A stretch of DNA of 12,585 bases from F23-B02 sp963633225 (lineage in GTDB: Bacteria; Bacillota; Clostridia; Oscillospirales; Oscillospiraceae), in NCBI GenBank assembly GCA_963633225.1, contig CAVGXR010000023.1:1-12585 (forward strand), read 5' to 3'. Position numbers and translations under genes: made by a program. The notes under the pieces were generated by a model. It saw only the letters and a program-made list of their open reading frames with translations, was not told where the DNA came from and ran no database searches. This document shows, piece after piece, positions 1 through 6,745 of this stretch. The stretch's first letter is position 1. Each line of letters begins with the position of its first letter.

Positions 1-72
<72 letters not shown>

Positions 73-86
73 ATATGCTGATAAAT

Positions 87-163
87 TGGTGGGAACAACT
101 GGACTCGAACCAGTGACCCCCTGCTTGTAAGGCAGGTGCTCTAACCAGCTGAGCTATGCTCCC
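87..163 (-). tRNA. tRNA-Val (anticodon TAC)
   Basis: On the minus strand this is a 77-nt cloverleaf. Acceptor GGGAGCA pairs with TGTTCCC (one G-U), followed by discriminator A and a genomically encoded CCA (positions 89-87). The anticodon stem CCTGC/GCAGG encloses CTTACAA, giving TAC, which reads GUA and related valine codons. The T arm contains GGTTCGAGTCC. It lies directly downstream of a consensus sigma-A promoter and is the first tRNA of the Val-Phe pair. Confidence 0.97.
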
Positions 164-180
164 TCATCAGCGGCTCGTTT

Positions 181-209
181 ATTATACTAAAGCTGACCCC
201 AATTGTCAA
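181..209 (-). promoter_or_regulatory. Consensus sigma-A promoter of the tRNA-Val/tRNA-Phe pair
   Basis: On the minus strand the -35 box is TTGACA (209-204) and the -10 box is TATAAT (186-181), both perfect consensus, separated by exactly 17 nt. Transcription would start near position 174, about 10 nt before mature tRNA-Val. The -35 box is only 17 nt past the hslO stop codon and no convincing terminator separates them, so the tRNAs could also receive read-through from the hslO operon. A perfect consensus promoter fits the high demand for tRNA synthesis. Confidence 0.88.
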
Positions 210-226
210 CAACAATTTTGAAGTTT

Positions 227-1108
227 TTAATCGTTTTTTGCCTGCTCGAGCAAAACGGCGATATCGTCCGGCGTGAAGGTATATACCGTGTCGCAGAACT
301 GGCAGCTTACGTCAACGTTTTTACCCTCGGCTATCATGCTCCGCAGCTCGTCCTCGCCGATGCCGAGAATGGCGCTCGAAACGCGCTCTCGGCTGCATTT
401 GCAGCGATAGCCTATCTCATCCTCGCCGACAATGTGGTGCTCAAGCCCCTTGAGCACCTGCTCAAACACGGCCTCGAGCCCATCCTCTGCCAATATGGTC
501 GTCAGCGCGTCCATCATCGTGATGTTTTCCTCGAGCTTATCTATAAGCTCGTCGGGAGCGCCGGGCATGAGCTGCACGATAAAGCCGCCGGCGGACTTTA
601 TGCTCAGGTCGGTGTCCACCAGAACGCCGAGACCGCAGGCTGCCGGTATCTGCTCGCTTTCGAGCATATACGCCGTCAGATCCTCGGCTATCTCGCCGGA
701 AACGAGCTGCGTCGAGCCGATATACGGCTCCTTGAGCCCGATATCGCGGCTGACGGTGATCATACCGTCGCGGCCAACCGCGCCGCCGACATTGAGCTTA
801 CCGTCCTGACGGAGGGGGAGCTCGACGCGGGGATTTGTCACATAGCCGCGCACGAAGCCCGCGCTGTCGGAAACGGCGATGACGCTGCCGATAGGGCCGC
901 CGCCGTTTATGCGTATCGTGAGGCTGCCGTCGTCCTCCTTCATCATGTTTCCCAGCATGGATGCTGCGCACAGCGTCCTGCCGAGAGCTGCCGCCGTCGT
1001 GGGCGTGCAGCTGTGGATATCCTTTGCACGCTGCACAGTGTCCCTTGCGCTGACCGCAGACATTTTTATAAAGCCGTCTCCGGCTGTCGCTCTTAATATC
1101 TTGTCCAT
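227..1108 (-). CDS. hslO: Hsp33 redox-regulated molecular chaperone
   Basis: A 293-aa protein, the usual length for Hsp33, a cytoplasmic holdase that protects unfolding proteins during oxidative and heat stress. The C-terminal redox switch is intact: CxC at Cys236/Cys238 (CKCSRERV) and CxxC at Cys269/Cys272 (CQFC). In the family these four cysteines bind zinc when reduced and form disulfides on oxidation, which activates the chaperone. The N-terminal substrate-binding core is recognisable from the opening MDKILRATAG, an NGGGPIG turn (residues 69-75) and the YVTNPRVELP segment. The start is ATG at 1108, with a GAGG-type Shine-Dalgarno that partly overlaps the stop codon of the upstream methyltransferase gene, leaving a 9-nt gap. 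It is the last protein gene of the yerC-methyltransferase-hslO operon. Confidence 0.97.
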   Translation of the reverse strand: MDKILRATAGDGFIKMSAVSARDTVQRAKDIHSCTPTTAAALGRTLCAASMLGNMMKEDDGSLTIRINGGGPIGSVIAVSDSAGFVRGYVTNPRVELPLRQDGKLNVGGAVGRDGMITVSRDIGLKEPYIGSTQLVSGEIAEDLTAYMLESEQIPAACGLGVLVDTDLSIKSAGGFIVQLMPGAPDELIDKLEENITMMDALTTILAEDGLEAVFEQVLKGLEHHIVGEDEIGYRCKCSRERVSSAILGIGEDELRSMIAEGKNVDVSCQFCDTVYTFTPDDIAVLLEQAKND

Positions 1109-1117
1109 AATAACGCC

Positions 1118-1855
1118 TCAATATATGTTCGTATTCTTCGCCGATATGAACAGCCGTCCCTTGTCTCCCTGCGGGCAGTCGGTGTAAAAGCGAATCTGCT
1201 CAAAGCCCGCCCTTTCAAGCGCCGCTTTAAGCGCCTCGGGCGTGTGGGCGTATTCCACATGCTCCTCACACTCGCGCTGCCAGAGCTTACCGCGCCGCGA
1301 GAAAAGATCCATGCCGTACAGCAGACTCTTATCCTCCTCGGAAAAATCTGCGCGCCAGAGGCAGAGCACATCCTCCGTCTCATCGACAAAAATTTCGCCG
1401 TCGAGCGCCTTCAAGCTCTCGGGCGTTTTGATATCGAATATAAAAAGCCCGTACGGGCGCACGAAAAGATGCAGCCTGTCAAAGACCTTTTCAAGCTCCT
1501 GCGGCGGAATGTAGTTTATCCCGTCAAGCGAGCAGTAGGCGGCATCCACCGTGCCGTAAAGATCGAGTCCGGCTGCGTCCTGACACAGAAACAGCGGCGG
1601 GATATCAGCATTTGCCGCCTTGCCGGAGGCCTGCATGAGCATATCCGCCGATGCGTCAACGGCTATCATTTCATAACCGCGCTGCGCCATGAGCGCCGTC
1701 AGCGTTCCCGTGCCGCAGCACAGGTCGAGAATGGTTTTGAACTCTCCGCCGTCCCTGCCGAACAGCGCCTCATAGAAGCCGGCAAATTCGGGGTATGGGA
1801 TATCGCCCGTGAGCGTATCGTACCACAGCGACAGCGGTCCGTAGGATGCGGCCAT
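1118..1855 (-). CDS. Class I SAM-dependent methyltransferase
   Basis: A 245-aa cytoplasmic protein with a Rossmann-type methyltransferase fold. Motif I, the SAM-binding glycine loop, is ILDLCCGTGTLT at about residues 42-53. Motif II is the acidic end of strand beta-2, MIAVDAS, at 63-69 (Asp67 likely contacts the SAM ribose). A post-I region CQDAAGLDL and a motif IV-like segment around YCSLDGINYI follow. The C-terminal half carries the beta-rich insert typical of small clostridial methyltransferases of the Methyltransf_25 group. The substrate cannot be read from the sequence. Its ATG shares one base with the yerC stop codon (TGATG), and the Shine-Dalgarno is weak, so translation is probably coupled to yerC. 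hslO follows after 9 nt. In related Firmicutes such genes are usually annotated only as class I methyltransferases. Confidence 0.88.
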   Translation of the reverse strand: MAASYGPLSLWYDTLTGDIPYPEFAGFYEALFGRDGGEFKTILDLCCGTGTLTALMAQRGYEMIAVDASADMLMQASGKAANADIPPLFLCQDAAGLDLYGTVDAAYCSLDGINYIPPQELEKVFDRLHLFVRPYGLFIFDIKTPESLKALDGEIFVDETEDVLCLWRADFSEEDKSLLYGMDLFSRRGKLWQRECEEHVEYAHTPEALKAALERAGFEQIRFYTDCPQGDKGRLFISAKNTNIY

Positions 1856-2160
1856 CAGCAGTCTTCATCCTGCTGCTCGGCAAGACGCTCAAATGCTATC
1901 TCATAGCCGTCCTTGCCGTATTGCAGCGAACGATTGACGCGGCTTATCGTTGCACTCGAAGCGCCGGTCTCGGCCAGAATGTCGTTATATATCATGCCCT
2001 TGGAAAGGCACACGGCGACCTGATAGCGCTGCTCCATTGCCTGAATTTCGGTGACGGTGCACAGGTCGTCGAAGAAGCTCATGCATTCCTCAACGGTGTT
2101 GAGCGTAAGTATCGCCTTGTACATATCCTTGTTGCGGGGCTTTCTGTTAAGCTTGTTCAT
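1855..2160 (-). CDS. YerC/YecD-type TrpR-like DNA-binding protein
   Basis: A 101-aa protein that resembles the Trp-repressor-superfamily YerC/YecD group of Firmicutes over its whole length. After a basic N-terminus (MNKLNRKPRNKDMYKAIL) comes the helical TrpR-like core. It includes CTVTEIQAMEQRYQVAVCL (about 34-52) and a helix-turn-helix, with first helix and turn MIYNDILAETGAS (56-68) and recognition helix SATISRVNRSL (69-79). The effector and target genes of this family are poorly known; being TrpR-like does not mean tryptophan is sensed. A strong AAGGAGG lies 7 nt before the ATG. It is the first gene of the leftward operon and overlaps the methyltransferase gene by 1 nt. The unusual inverted repeat about 120 nt upstream is a candidate binding site, but that is only an inference. 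Confidence 0.9.
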   Translation of the reverse strand: MNKLNRKPRNKDMYKAILTLNTVEECMSFFDDLCTVTEIQAMEQRYQVAVCLSKGMIYNDILAETGASSATISRVNRSLQYGKDGYEIAFERLAEQQDEDC

Positions 2161-2167
2161 GGGTAAA

Positions 2168-2174
2168 CCTCCTT
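2168..2174 (-). promoter_or_regulatory. Ribosome binding site of the yerC-type gene
   Basis: AAGGAGG on the minus strand, a full match to the anti-Shine-Dalgarno sequence, 7 nt before the ATG at 2160. It fixes the start of the operon's first gene. Confidence 0.85.
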
Positions 2175-2227
2175 CGGTATCTTCGATGCATCAGCGCATT
2201 GAGTCCGCCGCTCGAATATACATTATT

Positions 2228-2256
2228 ATATTACATCAACACATCACAAATGTAAA
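2228..2256 (-). promoter_or_regulatory. Probable promoter of the yerC-methyltransferase-hslO operon
   Basis: On the minus strand, TTTACA (2256-2251) is spaced 17 nt from TAATAT (2233-2228). An overlapping TATAAT at 2230-2225 is an alternative -10. The predicted start is near 2221, giving a leader of about 60 nt. A short interrupted repeat, ATCAC-N9-GTGAT (2243-2261), covers the -35 box and might be an operator, though it is short enough to occur by chance. Confidence 0.55.
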
Positions 2257-2279
2257 GTGATAATGCTGTGAATTGTGCT

Positions 2280-2327
2280 TAAGCTGTGTAGGTTTGTCCA
2301 ATATGTTTGACAAACCTACACAGCTTA
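2280..2327. repeat. Perfect 19-bp inverted repeat with 10-nt centre
   Basis: The arms at 2280-2298 (TAAGCTGTGTAGGTTTGTC) and 2309-2327 are exact reverse complements, separated by the 10-nt centre CAATATGTTT. It lies between the two divergent promoters, about 24 nt from the yerC -35 box and 22 nt from the nfeD -35 box, so neither promoter would transcribe it. No T-run follows on either strand, so it does not look like an intrinsic terminator. A large operator for divergent control, or the remnant of a small palindromic mobile repeat, are both possible. Confidence 0.85.
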
Positions 2328-2349
2328 CAGAGATAGAACTAAATTGTTG

Positions 2350-2378
2350 TTGATTAATATTGATAAATGTAATACAAT
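2350..2378 (+). promoter_or_regulatory. Promoter of the nfeD-SPFH operon
   Basis: TTGATT (2350-2355), 17-nt spacer, TACAAT (2373-2378). This is a good sigma-A match, with a predicted start near 2385 and a short leader before the ribosome binding site. The surroundings are strongly AT-rich compared with the flanking genes. There is no sign of the sigma-W type of promoter known for the Bacillus NfeD/flotillin operon. Confidence 0.62.
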
Positions 2379-2395
2379 ATATATCAGAAATAAAC

Positions 2396-2400
2396 GGAGG
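2396..2400 (+). promoter_or_regulatory. Ribosome binding site that fixes the nfeD start
   Basis: GGAGG followed by 8 nt and then the ATG at 2409. An in-frame GTG at 2400 overlaps the last base of this motif and so cannot be the start. The CDS is therefore taken from 2409. Confidence 0.85.
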
Positions 2401-2408
2401 TGAAAGCA

Positions 2409-2867
2409 ATGCCATTTGAAATGACGATGACCACGCTCTGGCTGATAGCCATGGTGTTCTTCCTCGTCGTCGAGGCGGCTACGGTCGGGCTTGTGTGCAT
2501 CTGGTTTGCGATCGGCGCTCTGGCGGCGCTGCTGTGCGCGATGCTCGATGCTCCCGTGTGGCTTCAGATAGTCGCGTTTCTCATCGTGTCGGCGGTGACA
2601 TTGTATTACACAAGGCCGCTTGTAAAGAAATATGTCAACAGCAAGGTCGAGCCGACCAATGCCGATATCGTTATCGGCAAGGAATGCCGCGTGACGGAGA
2701 CGATAGACAATATCGCCGGAACGGGCGCAGTGTACGTAGACGGAAAAACATGGACGGCGCGGAGCGTGAGCGACAGCGAGACGATACCCGAGGGGACGCT
2801 CGTTACGGCGCAGCGCATTGACGGAGTGAAGCTCATAGTCATGTCCGCAGCCGAAGCGGTAAAATAA
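2409..2867 (+). CDS. NfeD-like membrane protein
   Basis: A 152-aa short NfeD-family protein. The N-terminal half is hydrophobic, with membrane segments at about residues 8-45 (one long or two short passes, TLWLIAMVFFLVVEAATVGL and onward) and 50-67, then a basic RPLVKKY boundary. The soluble C-terminal domain (about 84-147; IVIGKECRVTETIDN, GAVYVDGKTWTARS, IPEGTLVTAQRIDGVKLIV) is the OB-like beta-barrel typical of the family. It lacks the N-terminal serine protease domain of long NfeD proteins. NfeD proteins are encoded beside SPFH proteins and are thought to act with them in membrane organisation or quality control. The SPFH gene follows after 18 nt, so the pair is one operon. Confidence 0.92.
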   Translation: MPFEMTMTTLWLIAMVFFLVVEAATVGLVCIWFAIGALAALLCAMLDAPVWLQIVAFLIVSAVTLYYTRPLVKKYVNSKVEPTNADIVIGKECRVTETIDNIAGTGAVYVDGKTWTARSVSDSETIPEGTLVTAQRIDGVKLIVMSAAEAVK

Positions 2868-2885
2868 TTTTTAAGGAGAAAGCAA

Positions 2886-3791
2886 ATGCAGTATGTAATC
2901 TACGCGCTGATACTTCTTGCACTTATAATAATCGTAAGAAATATCCGTATCGTCCAGCAGAGCAAGGTAATGATAATCGAGCGCCTCGGCAAATATCAGG
3001 CGACATGGGGAACAGGCATTCATGTGAAGATCCCCTTCTTCGAGCGCGTTGCAAAGACCATCTCCCTCAAGGAGCAGGTCGCCGACTTCCCGCCTCAGCC
3101 CGTTATCACCAAGGATAACGTCACCATGCAGATAGACACCGTTATCTACTTCCAGATAACCGACCCCAAGCTGTACACCTACGGCATAGAGCACCCCATG
3201 GTCGCTATCGAGAACCTCTCGGCGACGACGCTGCGTAATATCATCGGCGACCTCGAGCTCGACCAGTGCCTTACAAGCCGCGACCTCATAAACGGTAAAA
3301 TGCGCACCATCCTTGACGAGGCGACCGATCCCTGGGGCATCAAGGTCAACCGCGTTGAGCTCAAGAATATCCTGCCGCCCAAGGAGATACAGTCTGCGAT
3401 GGAAAAGCAGATGAAGGCAGAGCGTGAACGCCGCGAGGCGATCCTGCGTGCCGAGGGCGAGAAAAGAGCCGCCATCCTTGAGGCCGAGGGCGAAAAGGAA
3501 TCGGCTATTCTGCGTGCAGATGCGAAAAAGCAGCAGCAGATCCTCGAGGCCGAAGGCGAGGCCGAGGCTATCCTCAAGGTACAGACCGCGACTGCGGAAG
3601 GCATACGCCTCATAAACGAGTCAATGCCGAGCGACGCGGTGCTGAAGATCAAGGCTCTCGAGGCCTTCACCGCAGCCGCAAACGGCAAGGCGACGAAGAT
3701 CATCATCCCCAGCGAGATACAGGGTATAGCAGGTCTTGCCGAGGGTATTGTACAGTCTATAAAGGACGTTCCGGCAGACGCGGAAAAGTAA
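2886..3791 (+). CDS. SPFH/stomatin-like (paraslipin, QmcA-type) membrane protein
   Basis: A 301-aa protein of the stomatin/prohibitin/flotillin/HflK family. An N-terminal membrane anchor (about 3-17, YVIYALILLALIIIV) precedes the SPFH domain (about 20-180), with the characteristic RLGKYQATWGTGIHVKIPFFERV and PPQPVITKDNVTMQIDTVIYFQI segments. PWGIKVNRVELKNILPP (149-165) marks its end. A charged coiled coil (about 170-235) contains an imperfect repeat built on AILRAEGEK, AAILEAEGEK, AILRADAKK and ILEAEGEAE. The C-terminal hydrophobic oligomerisation region includes the IIIPSEIQGIAGLAEGI segment. Such proteins form large rings at membrane microdomains and often work with a neighbouring NfeD protein. 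AAGGAGA precedes the ATG. The stop is followed at once by a strong hairpin. Confidence 0.94.
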   Translation: MQYVIYALILLALIIIVRNIRIVQQSKVMIIERLGKYQATWGTGIHVKIPFFERVAKTISLKEQVADFPPQPVITKDNVTMQIDTVIYFQITDPKLYTYGIEHPMVAIENLSATTLRNIIGDLELDQCLTSRDLINGKMRTILDEATDPWGIKVNRVELKNILPPKEIQSAMEKQMKAERERREAILRAEGEKRAAILEAEGEKESAILRADAKKQQQILEAEGEAEAILKVQTATAEGIRLINESMPSDAVLKIKALEAFTAAANGKATKIIIPSEIQGIAGLAEGIVQSIKDVPADAEK

Positions 3792-3805
3792 GAAAATTTT
3801 TAATC

Positions 3806-3834
3806 AAAGACCCTGCCTCAGGCAGGGTCTTTTT
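3806..3834 (+). terminator. Intrinsic terminator or attenuator hairpin between the SPFH and hexokinase genes
   Basis: A 12-bp perfect stem, AAAGACCCTGCC with GGCAGGGTCTTT, with a 3-nt loop (TCA), whose 3' arm runs into a short run of five T (3830-3834). The T-run abuts the hexokinase ribosome binding site (3835-3839), so no promoter fits between terminator and gene. The hairpin is likely a leaky terminator or an mRNA-processing/stability barrier between the two halves of one transcript. Confidence 0.85.
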
Positions 3835-3839
3835 GAGGT
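3835..3839 (+). promoter_or_regulatory. Ribosome binding site that fixes the hexokinase start
   Basis: GAGGT lies 5 nt before ATG 3845. An upstream in-frame TTG at 3833 overlaps the terminator T-run and has no ribosome binding site, and the ATG at 3840 is out of frame. The start is therefore 3845. The motif is directly joined to the preceding hairpin, so hairpin folding could affect ribosome access. Confidence 0.75.
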
Positions 3840-3844
3840 ATGAA

Positions 3845-5101
3845 ATGATAAAAGTAGCACAGTTTATGAAAGCCCACGGCATGGATGCCGAGCGCGTCGA
3901 TCTTTCCGAGAGCACGAAAGCCTTCGCCGAGGCAATGCTCGCGGGCCTTGCCGCAGCGCAGAAGGACATGCCCATGCTGCCGACCTATCTTTATGCGTCA
4001 GGCAGGCTCAGAAAGGGCGAGAAGGCCATTGTCATTGATGCCGGAGGCACAAACTTCCGCACGGCACTGGTTCACTTTGACGGCAAAAACGCGCTTATCG
4101 AGTCGCTTGAAAAGCGCCCGATGCCCGGGGCGGAAACACCTGCCTCGTGGGACGAGTTCATATCCTGCGTTGCCGGCTGCGTGCAGCCGCTTCTTGCGCA
4201 AACGCCGGATATCGGCTTCTGCTTTTCGTATCCGGTTGACATAACGCAAGAGCGCGACGGCAGGGTGCTGGGTCTGACAAAGCAGGTCAGGATCGAGGGA
4301 GCGATCGGCTCGTACCTCGGTGCGGCTCTGCGCACGGAGCTTGAGCGGCGCGGTGAAAAGCCCGGGCGCATAGTAGTTTTAAACGACACTCCTGCGACTC
4401 TGCTTGCAGGCAAAGTCCTCGCCCGCGGCAGCTACGACGGATATATCGGCCTCGTCGCCGGAACGGGCTGCAACACCTGCTGCGAGATCGAATGCAGCAG
4501 GATAGCAAAGCTCGGGCTCACGGAAAACAGAAAAATGCTCGTTGACCTCGAAAGCGGCTCGTTCAACGCCTTCCCACGCGGCGATGCGGATATCGCAATG
4601 GATGCCGATCTCCCTGATACGGGCGAGTTTACCGCCGAGAAGATGATATCGGGCCGCTATCTGGGGCAGGTCTGCATGTATACGCTGAAAATGGCAGCTG
4701 CGGAGGGAATTTTCTCAGAGCGTGCGGCTGAGATGATAGAAAAAATGACCGAGGTCACGACCCCGACCATTGACAAATGGGGCAGTGGCCGCTTTCCCAA
4801 GGGACTCAGCAGCGAGGATAAGGTAAATCTGGTTTACATAATAAACGAGATATTCGAACGCTCGGCAAGGTGCATAGCCTCGATGCTCTGCGGCATACTT
4901 GAGCTGACGGGCGCGGGACAGCAGCGCCCCGTGTGCATTGCGGTGGACGGCTCGCTGTATTCGGCAAGCAAGCTTCTGCGCCCCGAGCTTGAGCGCTTCA
5001 TGGACGTGTATGCGGGCGAGATCATGGGACGGCGCTATGAGCTTGTAAACGCCGAAAACATGAGTCTTATCGGAAGCGCCGCAGCGGTGCTGCTGTCATG
5101 A
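3845..5101 (+). CDS. Hexokinase-family sugar kinase
   Basis: A 418-aa actin-like-ATPase-fold protein of the eukaryote-type hexokinase family (Hexokinase_1/Hexokinase_2), predicted to phosphorylate glucose or a related hexose at the 6-position with ATP in the cytoplasm. Visible motifs are phosphate-1 IVIDAGGTNFRTAL (62-75), VLNDTPATLLAG with probable catalytic base Asp181 (178-189), the GLVAGTGCN loop (202-210), a sugar-binding glutamate in DLESGSF (Glu236), MISGRYLG (267-274), and the adenosine-loop region AVDGSLY (366-372) with NAENMSLIGSA near the end. It is not a ROK-family glucokinase: it lacks the ROK cysteine-rich zinc motif and is longer. The ATG was chosen by its GAGGT site. Its stop overlaps the next start (ATGA), coupling it to a metal-ion importer, an unusual partner. 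Confidence 0.92.
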   Translation: MIKVAQFMKAHGMDAERVDLSESTKAFAEAMLAGLAAAQKDMPMLPTYLYASGRLRKGEKAIVIDAGGTNFRTALVHFDGKNALIESLEKRPMPGAETPASWDEFISCVAGCVQPLLAQTPDIGFCFSYPVDITQERDGRVLGLTKQVRIEGAIGSYLGAALRTELERRGEKPGRIVVLNDTPATLLAGKVLARGSYDGYIGLVAGTGCNTCCEIECSRIAKLGLTENRKMLVDLESGSFNAFPRGDADIAMDADLPDTGEFTAEKMISGRYLGQVCMYTLKMAAAEGIFSERAAEMIEKMTEVTTPTIDKWGSGRFPKGLSSEDKVNLVYIINEIFERSARCIASMLCGILELTGAGQQRPVCIAVDGSLYSASKLLRPELERFMDVYAGEIMGRRYELVNAENMSLIGSAAAVLLS

Positions 5102-6039
5102 AAAGCGTGCTGAGAAGACTTGCGCCCGCGCTTTTGTGCCTGTGCCTGCTTATAACGGGCTGCTCGACTGACGCGGCGGAGGAGAAGGACCCGTCCAAGC
5201 TGCAAATTGTCTGCACGAGCTTTCCAGCCTATGATTTTGCACGCGAGATAGCGGGGGACAGGGCGCAGATAAAGCTGCTGATAAAGCCCGGGGCGGAGGT
5301 GCACTCCTATGAGCCAGCGCCGAAGGACATCATTGCAATACAGGAAAGCGATCTGTTCATATGCAACGGCGGCGAGTCGGAGGAATGGGTGGAGTCGCTC
5401 ATAGACGGGAGCGTGAACGTCCTGCGCATGATGGACTGCGTAGAGACCGTGACCGAGAGCAGCGAGGGCATATATGCCGCAGAGGACGAAGACGACGGCG
5501 GGGAAGCGGAGGAGCTTGACGAGCATGTGTGGACAACTCCCGTAAACGCCGCGAAGATCTGCTATGCCCTGTGCGACAAGCTAATGGAGGCTGACCCCGG
5601 GCACATGAATGAGTATATGCTCAACTACGAGGTATACAACGCAAAGCTCATGGAGCTTGATATTGAGATACGCACAACGGTGTTAAACGGCGTGCGCAAA
5701 ACGCTCGTTTTTGCCGACCGCTTTCCGATGCGCTATTTTTCACGCGAGTACGGCCTGACCTGCTACGCGGCCTACCCGGGCTGCGCCTCGCAGACCGAGC
5801 CCTCGGCAAAAACCGTTGCGTTTCTCATCGACCATGTGCGTGAGGAGAACATACCGGCGGTGCTGTACATGGAGTTTTCCAATGAAAAGATGGCCGATGT
5901 CATCTGCGAGGACACCGGCTGCAAAAAGCTGCCGTTTTACTCGGCGCACAGCGTCACGGCAAAGCAGTTTTCCGAGGGCGTGACCTATCTCGACCTCATG
6001 CGTATGAATATCGAAACACTCAAGGAGGCGCTTTACTGA
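5098..6039 (+). CDS. Metal-ion (zinc/manganese-type) ABC transporter substrate-binding lipoprotein
   Basis: A 313-aa exported lipoprotein of the ZnuA/cluster A-I family. The lipobox LITGC places the lipidated cysteine at residue 22. The mature N-terminus starts with the family segment LQIVCTSFPAYDFAREIAGD. Likely metal ligands are His69 (VHSYEP), as in ZnuA, and His143 (DEHVW). Where many homologues have a third His, this protein has ADRFPMRYFSREYGL with Asp207. I recall such a variant from clostridial homologues, but this is from memory. The fourth ligand is uncertain (acidic, or His284 in SAHS). The loop before His143 (about 129-142, EDEDDGGEAEELDE) is strongly acidic but has no histidines, unlike the His-rich loop of ZnuA. 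It overlaps the hexokinase stop by 4 nt and is followed by its ATPase and permease. Specificity for Zn or Mn cannot be settled from sequence. Confidence 0.93.
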   Translation: MKSVLRRLAPALLCLCLLITGCSTDAAEEKDPSKLQIVCTSFPAYDFAREIAGDRAQIKLLIKPGAEVHSYEPAPKDIIAIQESDLFICNGGESEEWVESLIDGSVNVLRMMDCVETVTESSEGIYAAEDEDDGGEAEELDEHVWTTPVNAAKICYALCDKLMEADPGHMNEYMLNYEVYNAKLMELDIEIRTTVLNGVRKTLVFADRFPMRYFSREYGLTCYAAYPGCASQTEPSAKTVAFLIDHVREENIPAVLYMEFSNEKMADVICEDTGCKKLPFYSAHSVTAKQFSEGVTYLDLMRMNIETLKEALY

Positions 6040-6040
6040 T

Positions 6041-6745
6041 ATGGCGCAGATAACATGCAGGGACCTGAGCTTTGCCTACGACGGCGAAACTGTGCTCAGC
6101 GACATAAACTTTTCGATCGACGCGGGCGCGTATCTGTGCATCGTCGGCGAAAACGGCTCGGGAAAGAGCACGCTCATGCGCGGCATTCTCGGCCTGAAAG
6201 CACCTTCAAAGGGCGAGATAAGCTTTTCCGATCTCAAGCCGACGGAGATAGGCTATCTTCCGCAGCAGACGCAGATACAGCGCGACTTTCCGGCCTCGGT
6301 GCGCGAGGTCGTGCTCTCCGGCAGGCTCAACTCCATGCACGGCAGAATGTTTTACAACGCAGCCGATAAGGCCGCCGCAGCCGAGAATATGGAGCGCCTC
6401 GGAATCGACGATATTGCCGGCCGATGCTATCTCGACCTCTCCGGCGGCCAGCAGCAGCGCGTTCTGCTTGCACGGGCGATGTGCGCTACGAAAAAGCTGC
6501 TGCTGCTCGACGAGCCGGTGACGGGGCTTGACCCCGTTGCGGCAAACGAGATGTATAATCTCATAAAGCTCGTAAACCTCTGCGACAATACGAGCGTTAT
6601 CATGATATCGCACGATATCCACGCCGCCGTGAGATACGCAACGCATATCCTGCACCTTGGCCGCAGCCAGCTCTTCTTCGGCACTACCGCACAGTACCGC
6701 GAAAGCGACCTTGCGCGAAGATTTGTGGGAGGGTCGAGAATATGA
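6041..6745 (+). CDS. Metal-ion ABC transporter ATP-binding protein (ZnuC-like)
   Basis: A 234-aa nucleotide-binding subunit that powers the importer at the inner face of the membrane. All motifs are intact: Walker A GENGSGKST (36-44), Q-loop YLPQQ (72-76), signature LSGGQQQR (133-140), Walker B LLLLDEP with catalytic Glu158 (153-159), D-loop GLDP (162-165) and switch His191 (ISHDIH). The sequence resembles the ZnuC/AdcC branch. The ATG is one base after the stop of the binding protein. The AAGGAGG ribosome binding site is inside the end of that gene at a slightly long spacing. Its end overlaps the permease start (ATGA), so the three transporter genes are tightly coupled. Confidence 0.96.
   Translation: MAQITCRDLSFAYDGETVLSDINFSIDAGAYLCIVGENGSGKSTLMRGILGLKAPSKGEISFSDLKPTEIGYLPQQTQIQRDFPASVREVVLSGRLNSMHGRMFYNAADKAAAAENMERLGIDDIAGRCYLDLSGGQQQRVLLARAMCATKKLLLLDEPVTGLDPVAANEMYNLIKLVNLCDNTSVIMISHDIHAAVRYATHILHLGRSQLFFGTTAQYRESDLARRFVGGSRI

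Noticed and set aside
201..217. Short inverted repeat AATTGT/ACAATT after hslO, considered as a terminator
   Set aside because: It has only 6 AT-rich base pairs and no T-run on the minus strand, and it overlaps the tRNA -35 box, so it is too weak to call.
203..1096. Long open frame on the plus strand, antisense to hslO
   Set aside because: It is a codon-bias shadow of hslO in a GC-rich gene, with no ribosome binding site and no recognisable protein. Its start falls in the tRNA promoter.
3424..3570. Repetitive DNA in the SPFH gene, considered as a repeat element
   Set aside because: It is in frame and encodes the AEGEK-type coiled-coil repeats typical of SPFH proteins, so it is protein structure and not a DNA repeat.
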